From: Maricaulis sp036231565
GTDB lineage: Bacteria; Pseudomonadota; Alphaproteobacteria; Caulobacterales; Maricaulaceae
DNA: 64,000 nucleotides
Direction of reading: 5' to 3'
Assembly (NCBI GenBank): GCA_036231565.1
Contig: JAZAHA010000055.1
Location: 62,001 to 126,000, forward strand
This document shows positions 8,387-20,107 of this stretch, in pieces (positions within the stretch are counted from its first letter, which is position 1; each line of letters starts with the position of its first letter). A model generated the notes under the pieces. The model did no database searches. It was not told the origin of the DNA and saw nothing but the letters and a program-made list of their open reading frames with translations. A program made the translations under genes and the position numbers.

Positions 8387-10457
8387 GCATGCGCACGCCC
8401 TGATCCTGTTCGAACAGGTAGAGCAGGACCCGCAGGGCCTCGCCGCGCTCGCCCGTCAGTTCGGGGTCTTGGTGGACCAGCAGGCGGGCCTGGTCATTCG
8501 CTTCGGCAATCAGATCGCCATGCGCTTCCATGTCGGCGAGGCGAAAGTCCGGCAGACCGCTCTGGCGCAGGCCCAGCGGATCGCCGGCGCCGCGCAGACG
8601 CCAGTCCTCCTCGGCGATGCGGAAACCGTCATCGGTCTCGCGCATGGTCTCCAGCCGCGAGCGTGCCGTCTCGCCCAGCGGACCCTTGTACAGGAGCAGG
8701 CAGGAGGAGGGCTTGTCGCCCCGGCCGACGCGTCCGCGCAGCTGGTGCAATTGCGCCAGGCCGAAGCGTTCGGCGTGTTCGATGATCATCACCGTGGCGT
8801 CGGGCGCATCCACGCCGACCTCGATCACGGTGGTCGCGACGAGCACATCCATTTCGCCATTGCGGAAGGCGGTGGCGGTGGCCTCTTTCTCGGCAGCCTT
8901 CATGCGGCCGTGCAGCAGGCCGACGCGCTGATCCCCCAGCGCCGCCCGCAAATGCCGCCAGCGATCCTCGGCGGCGGACAGTTCGGACTGTTCGGATTCC
9001 TCGACCAGCGGACACACCCAGTAGACCCGGTCGCCGCGGCCGATCGCCCGGCGCACACCCTCCACCACCTCGTCGAGCCGCTCCATCGACACCAGGCGCG
9101 TTTCCGGCGGGATACGCCCGGCCGGTTTCTCGTCCAGGCGCGAGACGTCGAGATCGCCGTAGACAGCGAGCGACAGGGTGCGCGGGATCGGTGTGGCGGT
9201 CATCACCAGCGTGTCCGGTTTGTGCCCCTTGGCCGTCAGCCGCATGCGGTCGGAGACGCCGAAACGGTGCTGTTCGTCGATCACGACCAGGCCGAGATCG
9301 GCGAATTCGATACCCTCCTGGAAGAGTGCATGGGTGCCGCAGATCACATCCACCGTGCCGGCGGCCATGCGCTCCAGGATCTCCCTGCGCGCGGCACCCT
9401 TGTCCCGGCCGGTCAGGGCGATCACGGAAAGGCCCGCCGGTTCAAGCAGCTGCGCCAGGGTCTTGGCGTGTTGCCTTGCCAGGATCTCCGTCGGCGCCAT
9501 GATCACGGCCTGGGTGCCGGCCTCGGCGGCCTGGGCCGCAGCGAGGGCCGCGACGAACGTCTTGCCGGCGCCGACATCGCCGTGCAGCAGGCGGGTCATA
9601 CGCTCGCCGGATTCCATGTCGGCACGGATGGCCTCGAAGGCCCGTGTCTGGGCGCCGGTCGGCGCGAAAGGCGCATTGTCGAGGATGGCCCGGATCCTTT
9701 CGCCGCTTCCCTTGAGCGCCCGGCCGGACTGGGCCTTGCGGCGTGCCCGCACCAGCTGCAGGGCGAGCTGGCGGGCAAATACCTCGTCAAAGGCCAGCCG
9801 CGCGCGCGCCGGATGCGACGGGTCCAGGTCGGCGGCCGATTCCGGTGCGTGCAGCATGCGCACGGCCTGGCGGAAATCGGGCCAACCCTTCTCGCCACAC
9901 ATATCCGGCGGCAGCCATTCGGGCAGGGTGGGCACCATCGTCACCGCACCGGACACCGCCTTGCGCATCGTCTTGCCGACAAGCCCGGCGGTAAGCGGGT
10001 AGACCGGCTCGATCAGCGGTGTGCCGGCAGCTTCCTCCTCGGTCATCACCAGATCGGGATGCAGCATCTGGATTTCCGAGCCATAGCGTTCGCAGCGCCC
10101 CGAGACGATGCGGCTCTCGCCCACGGGCAGGATGCGCTGCAGATAGTCGGGGCGGGCATGGAAGAAGACGAGATGCAGGAAGCCCGTCCCGTCATACATG
10201 CGTACCTTGTAAGGCTGGCCCTGGCGGCGGCCGGGCACATGTTCCTCGACCGTGGCGGTGAGGGTTATGATCTGGTCTTCCGGCGCATCGATCACACTGA
10301 CCTGGCGTGAGCGGTCAACGATGCTGGCCGGTTTGAGAAACACCACATCCTTCACCCGCGGTCCCGCCACCTTGGCGACCAGCGTGGCCAGCCGGGGACC
10401 GATACCGGGCAGGGCGGTGACGTCCTGGAACAGGGGAAAGAGAATCTCTGGGCGCAT
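8373..10457 (-). CDS. recG: ATP-dependent DNA helicase RecG
   Basis: A 694-residue RecG. An N-terminal OB-fold wedge domain (with LPGIGPRLA near residue 16) grips branched DNA. Two helicase domains follow, with Walker A GDVGAGKTFVA, DEQH (motif II, VVIDEQHRFGV), the TATPIPRT motif III, and VIEVGVDAPDAT plus QLRGRVGRG in the second lobe. It remodels stalled forks and Holliday junctions in the cytosol. Length matches the family. It is divergent from sdhE and mfd, a neighbourhood common in alphaproteobacteria. Confidence 0.96.
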   Translation of the reverse strand: MRPEILFPLFQDVTALPGIGPRLATLVAKVAGPRVKDVVFLKPASIVDRSRQVSVIDAPEDQIITLTATVEEHVPGRRQGQPYKVRMYDGTGFLHLVFFHARPDYLQRILPVGESRIVSGRCERYGSEIQMLHPDLVMTEEEAAGTPLIEPVYPLTAGLVGKTMRKAVSGAVTMVPTLPEWLPPDMCGEKGWPDFRQAVRMLHAPESAADLDPSHPARARLAFDEVFARQLALQLVRARRKAQSGRALKGSGERIRAILDNAPFAPTGAQTRAFEAIRADMESGERMTRLLHGDVGAGKTFVAALAAAQAAEAGTQAVIMAPTEILARQHAKTLAQLLEPAGLSVIALTGRDKGAARREILERMAAGTVDVICGTHALFQEGIEFADLGLVVIDEQHRFGVSDRMRLTAKGHKPDTLVMTATPIPRTLSLAVYGDLDVSRLDEKPAGRIPPETRLVSMERLDEVVEGVRRAIGRGDRVYWVCPLVEESEQSELSAAEDRWRHLRAALGDQRVGLLHGRMKAAEKEATATAFRNGEMDVLVATTVIEVGVDAPDATVMIIEHAERFGLAQLHQLRGRVGRGDKPSSCLLLYKGPLGETARSRLETMRETDDGFRIAEEDWRLRGAGDPLGLRQSGLPDFRLADMEAHGDLIAEANDQARLLVHQDPELTGERGEALRVLLYLFEQDQGVRMLRSG

Positions 10458-10534
10458 CCTTATCTACTTTATCGGCAAGTTGCGCGGCTGCCACCGGTCG
10501 ACGCGGCCTTTCAACGGGACTATATGCGCCCATC

Positions 10535-10828
10535 ATGACCGATACGCTCGACACCCAACGCAAGAAACTGCGGATCCGCGCCTGGCGCCGCGGCTTCAAG
10601 GAAGCCGACCTGATCCTCGGCCGCTTCTGCGACGACAATATCGACAGCCTGGACAAGGCCGGCCTCGACGCGTTCGAGGCCCTGCTCGACCAGTCTGATC
10701 AGGATGTGTACGGCTGGATCATCGGGCGCGAGCCCGTTCCGGCCGCATTCGACACGCCGGTGATGGACCGGCTCAAGGCGTTCCGCGTCGATGCGGACGC
10801 AGCCTTCGGCGACGGGCCGAAGGCCTGA
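10535..10828 (+). CDS. sdhE: FAD assembly factor SdhE (succinate dehydrogenase maturation)
   Basis: A 97-residue protein of the SdhE/YgfY/Sdh5 family, which helps attach FAD to the flavoprotein subunit of succinate dehydrogenase. The family signature RGxxE appears as RRGFKEADLILGRF near residues 18-31, and the tail has VYGWIIGRE. Start ATG at 10535. It lies 21 nt upstream of mfd and is likely cotranscribed with it. Confidence 0.93.
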   Translation: MTDTLDTQRKKLRIRAWRRGFKEADLILGRFCDDNIDSLDKAGLDAFEALLDQSDQDVYGWIIGREPVPAAFDTPVMDRLKAFRVDADAAFGDGPKA

Positions 10829-10849
10829 TTTCCGCGAGGCAGCGCAGAC

Positions 10850-14341
<3,492 letters not shown>

Positions 14342-14407
14342 CGGGCCCGGGCCTGCTCAGCTCTTTCTGTTTTCCAGGTATCCTCGCGTTTCCGCCGTCT
14401 CCACCAG

Positions 14408-14480
14408 CTCCATCTCCTTTCCCCGGCTCCATCTACTTTCCCCGGCTCCATCTACTTTCCCCGGAACAGGTCCGGGGAAA
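14408..14480. repeat. Three tandem 19-bp repeats ending in a hairpin
   Basis: The unit CTCCATCTMCTTTCCCCGG occurs three times head to tail at 14408-14426, 14427-14445 and 14446-14464; the last two are identical and the first differs by one base. The last unit is also the left arm of a 10-bp inverted repeat (TTTCCCCGGA at 14456-14465 with TCCGGGGAAA at 14471-14480). The right arm resembles a piece seen again near 32392-32403, so this is likely a remnant of a dispersed intergenic repeat. Confidence 0.75.
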
Positions 14481-14525
14481 ATGGTTTGATCCGGTTGGTC
14501 TCCAGATTCTTGTAAAGCAGGGCGC

Positions 14526-15224
14526 TTACCGCCAGCGGAAGCTGATGAAGAAACAGCCCAGACTGCCCAGGAGAAACATCAGCGCAGGCACCAGGAACCA
14601 GCGCAGCGGGTTGGGCGTGGTGATGGCTTCGTCCTCATAAAGGTCGAAATAGCGCCGGCCGTTCTCCACCTCTTCGTAGTAGCCGCTGCCGCGATTGTGG
14701 TCGGTCACCACATCGACCTGGTCGATTCGCTCGCGCAGGGCGCGGATCTCGTCATAGCGGGGATCCTCGGCGGACAGGGGGTGGCGGGTCTCGTTGAACA
14801 GGCGCGGGCTCTCATCGACGGCCAGCACGCCTTCCGAGCGGTAGTAGTAGCGGTGACTGTCCTGTGACAGGTCGATCCGGGACAGGCCCATCGCGCCGCC
14901 GCCCAGCATCAGGAAGGCCAGGCCGGCCAGCAGCCAGCCGCGTGTCAGGCGCAGGCGTCCCGCTTGTCCCGCCAGCACGGCGGCGCGCACTTCGCGGATT
15001 TCACGCAGACGGTCGAGTTCCGCTGCCGAGACGCTTTCGCTGAGCTCGCCCGGATCGATACCGAACACGTCGACAAGGCGTTCGAAAACGTCATCTGACG
15101 GGTAGGATCGCCCGGTTTCCAGCTTGGACAGGTAGGATTGTTCGATCCGGGCCTTGGCAGCGGCCTCGGGCTGGGTCCAGCCCCTGTCTTCGCGCTTTTG
15201 ACGCAGATAATCACCGAATTTCAT
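14526..15224 (-). CDS. Membrane-anchored helix-turn-helix (XRE-type) regulator
   Basis: A 232-residue protein. Residues 1-57 form an XRE/Cro-type HTH (MKFGDYLRQKREDRGWTQ, then ARIEQSYLSKLETGRSYPS and FGIDPGELS). A charged linker leads to a membrane segment near 95-113 (WLLAGLAFLMLGGGAMGL), a periplasmic loop of about 90 residues, and a second membrane segment near 206-228. DNA-binding proteins with this layout may sense a membrane or envelope signal; no ligand is evident. The chosen ATG (15222-15224) has AGGAA 6 nt upstream. Its loop contains aromatic YYY residues and repeated charged residues without a recognised fold. Confidence 0.8.
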   Translation of the reverse strand: MKFGDYLRQKREDRGWTQPEAAAKARIEQSYLSKLETGRSYPSDDVFERLVDVFGIDPGELSESVSAAELDRLREIREVRAAVLAGQAGRLRLTRGWLLAGLAFLMLGGGAMGLSRIDLSQDSHRYYYRSEGVLAVDESPRLFNETRHPLSAEDPRYDEIRALRERIDQVDVVTDHNRGSGYYEEVENGRRYFDLYEDEAITTPNPLRWFLVPALMFLLGSLGCFFISFRWR

Positions 15225-15447
15225 GATCTTCCTCACGGTCTGGCCGCGGCGCATCTGCGCGGCTTGTTCCGGAAGTCTTAGAAAGTCCCGAACCGACTTG
15301 AAGAAGAATAACAAGGACTATCCGGGAAATGGCAGGAATTTCTTGTGCTGCCTGCTCGCACCGCAGGCAAGGCTCTCCGGAACGGGGGAGAGGCCGCAGT
15401 GGTGATTCCCGCGAGCCTGCCGGCATCATCAAGCGGGGAGATGTGCG

Positions 15448-15736
15448 ATGGACGCCTCGAAGGTGATTCTCACGCCAGCCTTTCAGATCCTGACGGGGCT
15501 GAGCTTCATGCTGTTTTTACTGGTCATGCTGCGCGGCGCTGGCGGCACGCTGCTGAAACTCGCCATGCTGGGGATCCCGCTGGGTTTTCTGGGCCGGGCG
15601 TGAATATTCGCTCGGCGGCGCGGCTGGCCAGCTGGTCGGGGCCGGTGGCTGTTTCTTCGTCAGCCTCATCCTGATGGGCGGCGGAATGGTGCTGCTGGTG
15701 CGTGACGGGCCGGTCGGTAGCAAGCCTCAGGCCTGA
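15448..15736 (+). pseudogene. Small membrane protein gene with a frameshift
   Basis: An ATG at 15448 with GGGGAG 7 nt upstream opens a hydrophobic frame (MDASKVILTPAFQILTGLSF) that stops at 15601-15603 after 51 codons. From 15602 the next frame continues hydrophobic and glycine-rich (EYSLGGAAGQLVGAGGCFFV, then SLILMGGGMVLLVRDG) to a stop at 15734-15736. Joined, the two would give about 95 residues with at least two membrane segments. The shift lies near the run GGGCCGGGCG (15591-15600), a plausible place for a lost base or a sequencing error. The tail overlaps the end of the PopA-like gene by 10 nt. Family not recognised. Confidence 0.55.
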
Positions 15737-17043
15737 GCGACGATCTGGGCCGGGCTCTGCAAGGCCCGCATCGCGCGTTCGACCAGCGCTTCCGCCGTCT
15801 CGCCGGTGCGCACCGGAACGGGCGCAGCCCGCACGGTCAGCCGGAAAGGATGCAGCGGATCCTCGCTCTCGAAAGCCGTGCACTCGGCAATCGCTGCGAT
15901 CCGGGCGGCGACACAGTCAATGCCTGGCGCGTCGGTGAAGGGCAGGACGGCCATGAAGACATCGCCGGAGAAACGCGCAGCGGCGTCCTCGGTGCGCAGC
16001 AGATGTCGCAGCATCGCGGCGAACTGGCGGCGCGCCTTTTCGGCCGAGGCATCGTCGGGGCGCTCGCGGCCCTCCGGGAGCATGATCTGCAGGGCAATCA
16101 GCGCAAAGTTCAGTTCGTCGCGGGCCGAGACGTTCAGCAGATCCTGGATGTGCGACACCAGGAAGCCGGAATTGAACAGGCCGGTCTCGATATCCAGTGT
16201 CCGCGGATCGCGGCAGGCATCCAGCGCCGCCTTGGCGTGGCGCCGGCGCTTGCGCTCTTCGGTCAGGGTCAGGATGCGCTCGCGCAGCTCGGCATCGCCC
16301 GCCGACGGTTCGAGAATGTCCGACACGCCGCGCGCAAAGGCTTCATCGGAAGTCTGGGCGTCGACACGGTCGGCCAGCAGCACGACCGGCGTGTGATAGA
16401 GCCGGGCATTGCGGCGCATGGCCGAGGAGATGGTGAAGGCGATCTCGCGCTTGCCGGTCGCGTTCAGCACCACGGCGTCGAAGGGCCGCTCGTGCAGATA
16501 ATCGAAGGCGGAATAGGAGGAGAAGGCGGCGACGACATCGGCGCCGGCCTGTTCCAGCACATGCTGCAGTCCCATGAAGCGCGGCGAGGCATCGCCGACA
16601 TAGAGCACGCTGGGCGGCGTGTCCTGGCGTTCCACCTGCGGACGGCCGCGGCCGTAGAGCGCGGTCACCTCGGCCCGGCGGGCGGCGACGATTTCCATGG
16701 AATGCAGCCGGAAGAGGGCGCGCAGGCGCGCAGCGATCTGCACCGCCGGCGCCGGATCGCGCAGCCAGGCATCCACCGTGTCGCGCGGGGCTAGACCGGC
16801 CGGTCCCACCACGAGCACCGGAAAGGCCTGGCCGGAAAAGCGTGCAAAGGCGCGCAACCCGTCATCGATATCGTTTTCACATTCGGCAAGGATCACGCCG
16901 CCGGCCCAGTAGTGATGACGCCGGGCAGGCGGGCTGTCAGCCCGGACGATGCGGCAATTCAGGGCCAGCCGGCCCAATTGCTCCGCCAGTCCGTCCACGC
17001 GGCCGGATAGTCCGAATATAAGGACGTCGAGCGAGCGTCCCAT
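15727..17043 (-). CDS. PopA-like c-di-GMP effector: receiver-like domains plus degenerate GGDEF
   Basis: A 438-residue protein with the receiver-receiver-GGDEF plan of PleD and PopA. The first receiver-like domain spans about residues 1-110 and is poorly conserved. The second starts near 145 (VLYVGDASPRFMGLQHVLEQ) and has asparagine in VVLNAT where a phosphoacceptor aspartate is usual. In the GGDEF domain the active motif reads SGDVF (359-363), so cyclase activity is unlikely, but the inhibitory site RxxD is intact as RTED (350-353), exactly five residues before it. That pattern fits a c-di-GMP-binding effector such as Caulobacter PopA, which directs ClpXP substrates to the pole at the cell-cycle switch. 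Start ATG 17041-17043 follows AGGGGGA. Confidence 0.72.
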   Translation of the reverse strand: MGRSLDVLIFGLSGRVDGLAEQLGRLALNCRIVRADSPPARRHHYWAGGVILAECENDIDDGLRAFARFSGQAFPVLVVGPAGLAPRDTVDAWLRDPAPAVQIAARLRALFRLHSMEIVAARRAEVTALYGRGRPQVERQDTPPSVLYVGDASPRFMGLQHVLEQAGADVVAAFSSYSAFDYLHERPFDAVVLNATGKREIAFTISSAMRRNARLYHTPVVLLADRVDAQTSDEAFARGVSDILEPSAGDAELRERILTLTEERKRRRHAKAALDACRDPRTLDIETGLFNSGFLVSHIQDLLNVSARDELNFALIALQIMLPEGRERPDDASAEKARRQFAAMLRHLLRTEDAAARFSGDVFMAVLPFTDAPGIDCVAARIAAIAECTAFESEDPLHPFRLTVRAAPVPVRTGETAEALVERAMRALQSPAQIVAQA

Positions 17044-17136
17044 TCGTCCCCCTGCCGATTTGAGCGCCGATGCCGTATTTCGCGAGTTTGTCACAAGTGC
17101 CACGCTTCTGGAACAAACGAATCAAAGGTTGGCGAC

Positions 17137-18225
17137 ATGAAACCCCAAGGACCTCTAAAAGGCGTTAAGGTAATTGAGTTTGTCGGGCTGGGTCCGGCAC
17201 CTTTCTGCGCCATGATGCTCTCCGATATGGGCGCAGACGTGATCCGCGTCGATCGTAAAGGCGCGCCGGGCGGGGGGCATGCCGACGTTCTGGGCCGTGG
17301 CCGGCGCTCGATTGCGCTGGATCTGAAGGACGAGGCCGAGCTGGCCCTGTGCCGCGATCTCATCGGCAAGGCGGACATCCTGCTGGAAGGCTATCGCCCC
17401 GGCGTGATGGAACGCCTGGGCCTTGGGCCCGACGTCGTCCTGGCTGCCAACCCGGCCCTGGTCTATGGCCGCATGACGGGCTGGGGCCAGTACGGACCGC
17501 TCGCCCATGCTGCCGGCCATGACATCAACTACGTCGCCCTGTCCGGCGCGCTCGGCGCGATCGGCAGCAAGGAAAAGCCGGCCATCCCGCTCAACCTGGT
17601 CGGCGATTTCGGCGGCGGGGCGATGTATCTCGCCTTCGGCGTGCTGGCCGCGCTGCACCATGCGCGCAGCCACGGGGAAGGGCAGGTGGTGGACGCCGCC
17701 ATTGTCGACGGTGCCGTCTCGCTGATGGCCTCGCAGCACCAGCTGGCGGCGCTGGGCCTGTGGTCGCCGGAGCGCGGCCGCAACCTGCTCGACGGCGCGG
17801 CGCATTTCTACACCGTCTATGAGTGCGCCGATGGCGGTCATGTCTCGATCGGCCCGCTGGAGCCGGAATTCTACGCCCTCCTGTGCGAAAAGCTGGGTGT
17901 CGATGCCCAGGCCCTGCCGGCCGACTGGTCGGGCCGCAACTGGGAGGAGGCCAGGCCGGTCTTCGCCGATCTCTTCCGCCAGAAGACCCGCGATGAATGG
18001 TGCGAGTTGCTGGAGGGCACGGATGTGTGTTTCGCGCCGGTGCTCACTTACGAGGAATCCGCGGCCCATCCGCACATGTGCGAGCGTGGCAGCTATGCCG
18101 AGCCGGGCGGGGTGCGCCAGCCGGCTCCGGCACCGCGCTTCTCACGCACGCCCGGCGCGATCCAGGGACCGGCCCCTGTGCCCGGCGCCGACCGCGAGGC
18201 GATCCTGGCTGATTGGGAAATTTGA
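17137..18225 (+). CDS. CaiB/BaiF CoA-transferase family, alpha-methylacyl-CoA racemase type
   Basis: A 362-residue family III CoA transferase-fold protein. N-terminal GVKVIEFVGLGPAPFCAMML and DMGADVIRVDR match alpha-methylacyl-CoA racemases, as do YGRMTGWGQYGPL and AGHDINYVALSGALGAIG, which carry the catalytic histidine and aspartate region. The family racemises 2-methyl branched acyl-CoAs in fatty-acid and sterol side-chain breakdown, or moves CoA between acids. The racemase reading is favoured by the GHDINY motif. Divergent from the PopA-like gene. Confidence 0.88.
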   Translation: MKPQGPLKGVKVIEFVGLGPAPFCAMMLSDMGADVIRVDRKGAPGGGHADVLGRGRRSIALDLKDEAELALCRDLIGKADILLEGYRPGVMERLGLGPDVVLAANPALVYGRMTGWGQYGPLAHAAGHDINYVALSGALGAIGSKEKPAIPLNLVGDFGGGAMYLAFGVLAALHHARSHGEGQVVDAAIVDGAVSLMASQHQLAALGLWSPERGRNLLDGAAHFYTVYECADGGHVSIGPLEPEFYALLCEKLGVDAQALPADWSGRNWEEARPVFADLFRQKTRDEWCELLEGTDVCFAPVLTYEESAAHPHMCERGSYAEPGGVRQPAPAPRFSRTPGAIQGPAPVPGADREAILADWEI

Positions 18226-18229
18226 CCCG

Positions 18230-18275
18230 GAGCATTTTCAGCAAAAGTGGGAACCGGTTTTGCGGTTCGAAAATG
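18230..18275. repeat. Dispersed palindromic repeat (GAGCATTTTCAGCAAAAGTG type)
   Basis: A 46-bp imperfect palindrome with arms CATTTTC and GAAAATG around GCAAAAGTGGGAACCGGTTTTGC. Near-identical elements are scattered in intergenic spaces of many rhizobial and related alphaproteobacterial genomes. Only one copy is seen in this window. It lies directly after the racemase stop and before the convergent pentapeptide gene, so it could act as a bidirectional hairpin. Confidence 0.6.
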
Positions 18276-18299
18276 TGACCACTCAAGCTACCGCTCAAA

Positions 18300-19607
18300 C
18301 TAGAGCAGACGGTCGGTGCCCAGGGCGCCGGAGAGCGCATCGGGCGACAGCCGCGCACCGGCCATCCGCGCATAGGCGAGATCGGTGCCAGCCAGGCTTG
18401 CCTGTTCGAGATCGGCCCTACGCCAGTCGCTGTAGCGGCATTGCGCCTTGTCCAGCTGCACTGGCAGGACACGCCCGCCGCCCAGGGTGAGCGGCGTCAG
18501 CCGGGCACCGGTCAGATCGGCATGGGTGAGCCAGGCGCCGCTGAGATCCGCGCCGCGCAGATCGGCACCGGCAAGCTTGCAGCCGCGCAGATCGGCCCCG
18601 GCCAGGCGGGCGCCCTGCAATTGGCAGCCGCTGAGATCCAGCCCGGCCAGGCAGGCCCGCGCTGCGCGCCGCGCGGTCAGGGCCCGCCCGGCGAGCGAGC
18701 CGGCAGGACGCAGGTCCAGACCGGTGAAATCGACCGGCTGGCCGCTGGCGGCGCCGCGCACCTGCTGGATATGTTCGGTCAGTCGTGTCTCGGCCTCGCG
18801 CGCCGTCAGCACCCCGGCCGGTTCCGGGACGGGACGGTCGGGATGTGCGCCGGTCTGCATGTCGCGCGTTGTCGCCATGTCGAGCCGCGCGCCCTCCATG
18901 TCGCAGCCGCGCAGATCGGCAGCGCTCAGCGAAGCGCTGGAAAAATCGGTGCCGGCGACCAGCGCGAGCGCGAAACGTGCGCCCTCCAGATCGCTGCGGC
19001 ACAGGCGGGCCCCGTTCAGATTGGCATCCTCGAACCGGCTCTCGCGCGCCGAAGCGCCGCCCAGCCGCGCCCCGGCCAGCGAGGCCCCGGAAAAATCCGC
19101 GCCATCGAGCCTGCATGCCTGCACGGATGCCGGTTTGCCGTCCGGCCCGGGCAGGGGGCGTTCACGGAAATCGGCACTGTCACAGCGGGCCGCCACGAGA
19201 CGCGCGCCGGTCAGATCGCAGCCGCGCAGATCAGCACCCTCGAGCCGGGCGCCGACCAGGCTGGCTTCGCGCATCACGGCGCCCCGGAAACCGGCGCCGC
19301 GGCAGTCCGCCCCGTCAAATCGGGCTGCGACCAGATCGCAGCCGGAGAAATCCGCATCGCGCAGATCCCGGCCGCTGAAATCCTGACCGGCCAGGGTCCC
19401 GCCGCGGAACACCGCACGCGCGCCCTCGGCCTCTCCCTTCAGGAAAAACACGTGCCGCCGGCAGGCAGTTTCGATGCCGGCCCGGTCCCAGCTGCGGGAT
19501 GCTTGTGCGCTCAACCTGTCCGTCCGTACGGCGTGAAACCTCGTTATTCCCTGCGATACCCAAGCCTCTTCTTGGTGACAAGCGGCGGTGCGGGAGGTGA
19601 CGGGCAT
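18300..19607 (-). CDS. Large pentapeptide-repeat protein
   Basis: Up to 435 residues, mostly A(D/N/R)LxG-type five-residue repeats that should fold into a right-handed quadrilateral beta helix. Block one runs from about residue 66 to 250, block two from about 298 to 430. Between them a non-repeat helical linker has EAETRLTEHIQQVRGAASG. The first 60 residues have no repeats and contain several Cys and His. Functions in this superfamily range from gyrase protection to unknown scaffolds; nothing here fixes one. The ATG at 19605-19607 has no clear ribosome site, so the true start may lie further in. No signal peptide. Confidence 0.8.
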   Translation of the reverse strand: MPVTSRTAACHQEEAWVSQGITRFHAVRTDRLSAQASRSWDRAGIETACRRHVFFLKGEAEGARAVFRGGTLAGQDFSGRDLRDADFSGCDLVAARFDGADCRGAGFRGAVMREASLVGARLEGADLRGCDLTGARLVAARCDSADFRERPLPGPDGKPASVQACRLDGADFSGASLAGARLGGASARESRFEDANLNGARLCRSDLEGARFALALVAGTDFSSASLSAADLRGCDMEGARLDMATTRDMQTGAHPDRPVPEPAGVLTAREAETRLTEHIQQVRGAASGQPVDFTGLDLRPAGSLAGRALTARRAARACLAGLDLSGCQLQGARLAGADLRGCKLAGADLRGADLSGAWLTHADLTGARLTPLTLGGGRVLPVQLDKAQCRYSDWRRADLEQASLAGTDLAYARMAGARLSPDALSGALGTDRLL

Positions 19608-19661
19608 GAATGATGAATAGCGTTCATGTCGGGTTCAGCGGGCCTTTGGCAATGTCCGTCT

Positions 19662-19764
19662 CGAGACCGGCGAACACCCTGTAGTCCCTCGCTCGTTTTC
19701 CGGTCTCGATATCGCTTAGATAGACCCGAAGCGCCGGCTGCCCCCAACAGCCGGCGTTTCTTTA
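19662..19764 (+). ncRNA. Candidate structured small RNA
   Basis: The plus strand has a perfect 9-bp inverted repeat CGAGACCGG (19662-19670) / CCGGTCTCG (19700-19708) with a 29-nt loop containing TCCCTCGCTC. After a 23-nt single-stranded stretch comes a strong terminator-like hairpin. No plus-strand protein gene precedes the terminator within 1.4 kb, so it must serve an RNA made from this spacer or be fortuitous. No known RNA family was recognised. The 5' end is not defined. Confidence 0.35.
19732..19764 (+). terminator. Rho-independent terminator of the candidate small RNA
   Basis: CGCCGGCTG (19732-19740) pairs fully with CAGCCGGCG (19748-19756) around a 7-nt loop, and TTTCTTTA follows at once. 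Confidence 0.65.
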
Positions 19765-19855
19765 TCTCAGCAGGGCAAAACAGGGGTGACAGGTTTTGTC
19801 CTGGTGGCCTGTCAGAGTGATCTCCATCGAAGATGAACACAGATGGAGAGCCCCA

Positions 19856-20107
19856 ATGGCCATCGCGATCAATGCCTATGTCGAAGGTGCAGGCGGCGTT
19901 CTGCGCAACATGGTCCCGCACCGTTTCCGCGACGGTTTCTTCCGCATGCAGCGCCCCGGCGACGAGATCGACTGCCTGCACGTGGAAGACCTGCGCTCGG
20001 TGTGCCGCTATCTGAACAAGGGCTACCAGCTCGCCATGAGCTCCGCCGATGGCCACGCCATGCCCTCCTGGCAGCCGGCAGAAATGGTCCGCATCGCGGT
20101 GCGGTGA
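19856..20107 (+). CDS. Hypothetical 83-residue protein
   Basis: Not recognised. The ATG (19856) follows GGAGAG by 8 nt. The protein is soluble, of mixed charge, with two Cys (DEIDCLHVEDLRSVCRYL) and three Trp/aromatic-rich short stretches; no signal peptide or membrane segment. Codon use is like that of neighbouring housekeeping genes, which argues for a real gene. It stands alone between the candidate small RNA and a block of intergenic repeats. Confidence 0.6.
   Translation: MAIAINAYVEGAGGVLRNMVPHRFRDGFFRMQRPGDEIDCLHVEDLRSVCRYLNKGYQLAMSSADGHAMPSWQPAEMVRIAVR

Noticed and set aside
18441..19613. Long plus-strand open frames across the pentapeptide gene
   Set aside because: Repeats in the real minus-strand gene create open repeats on the other strand; the minus-strand protein has the true pentapeptide pattern.
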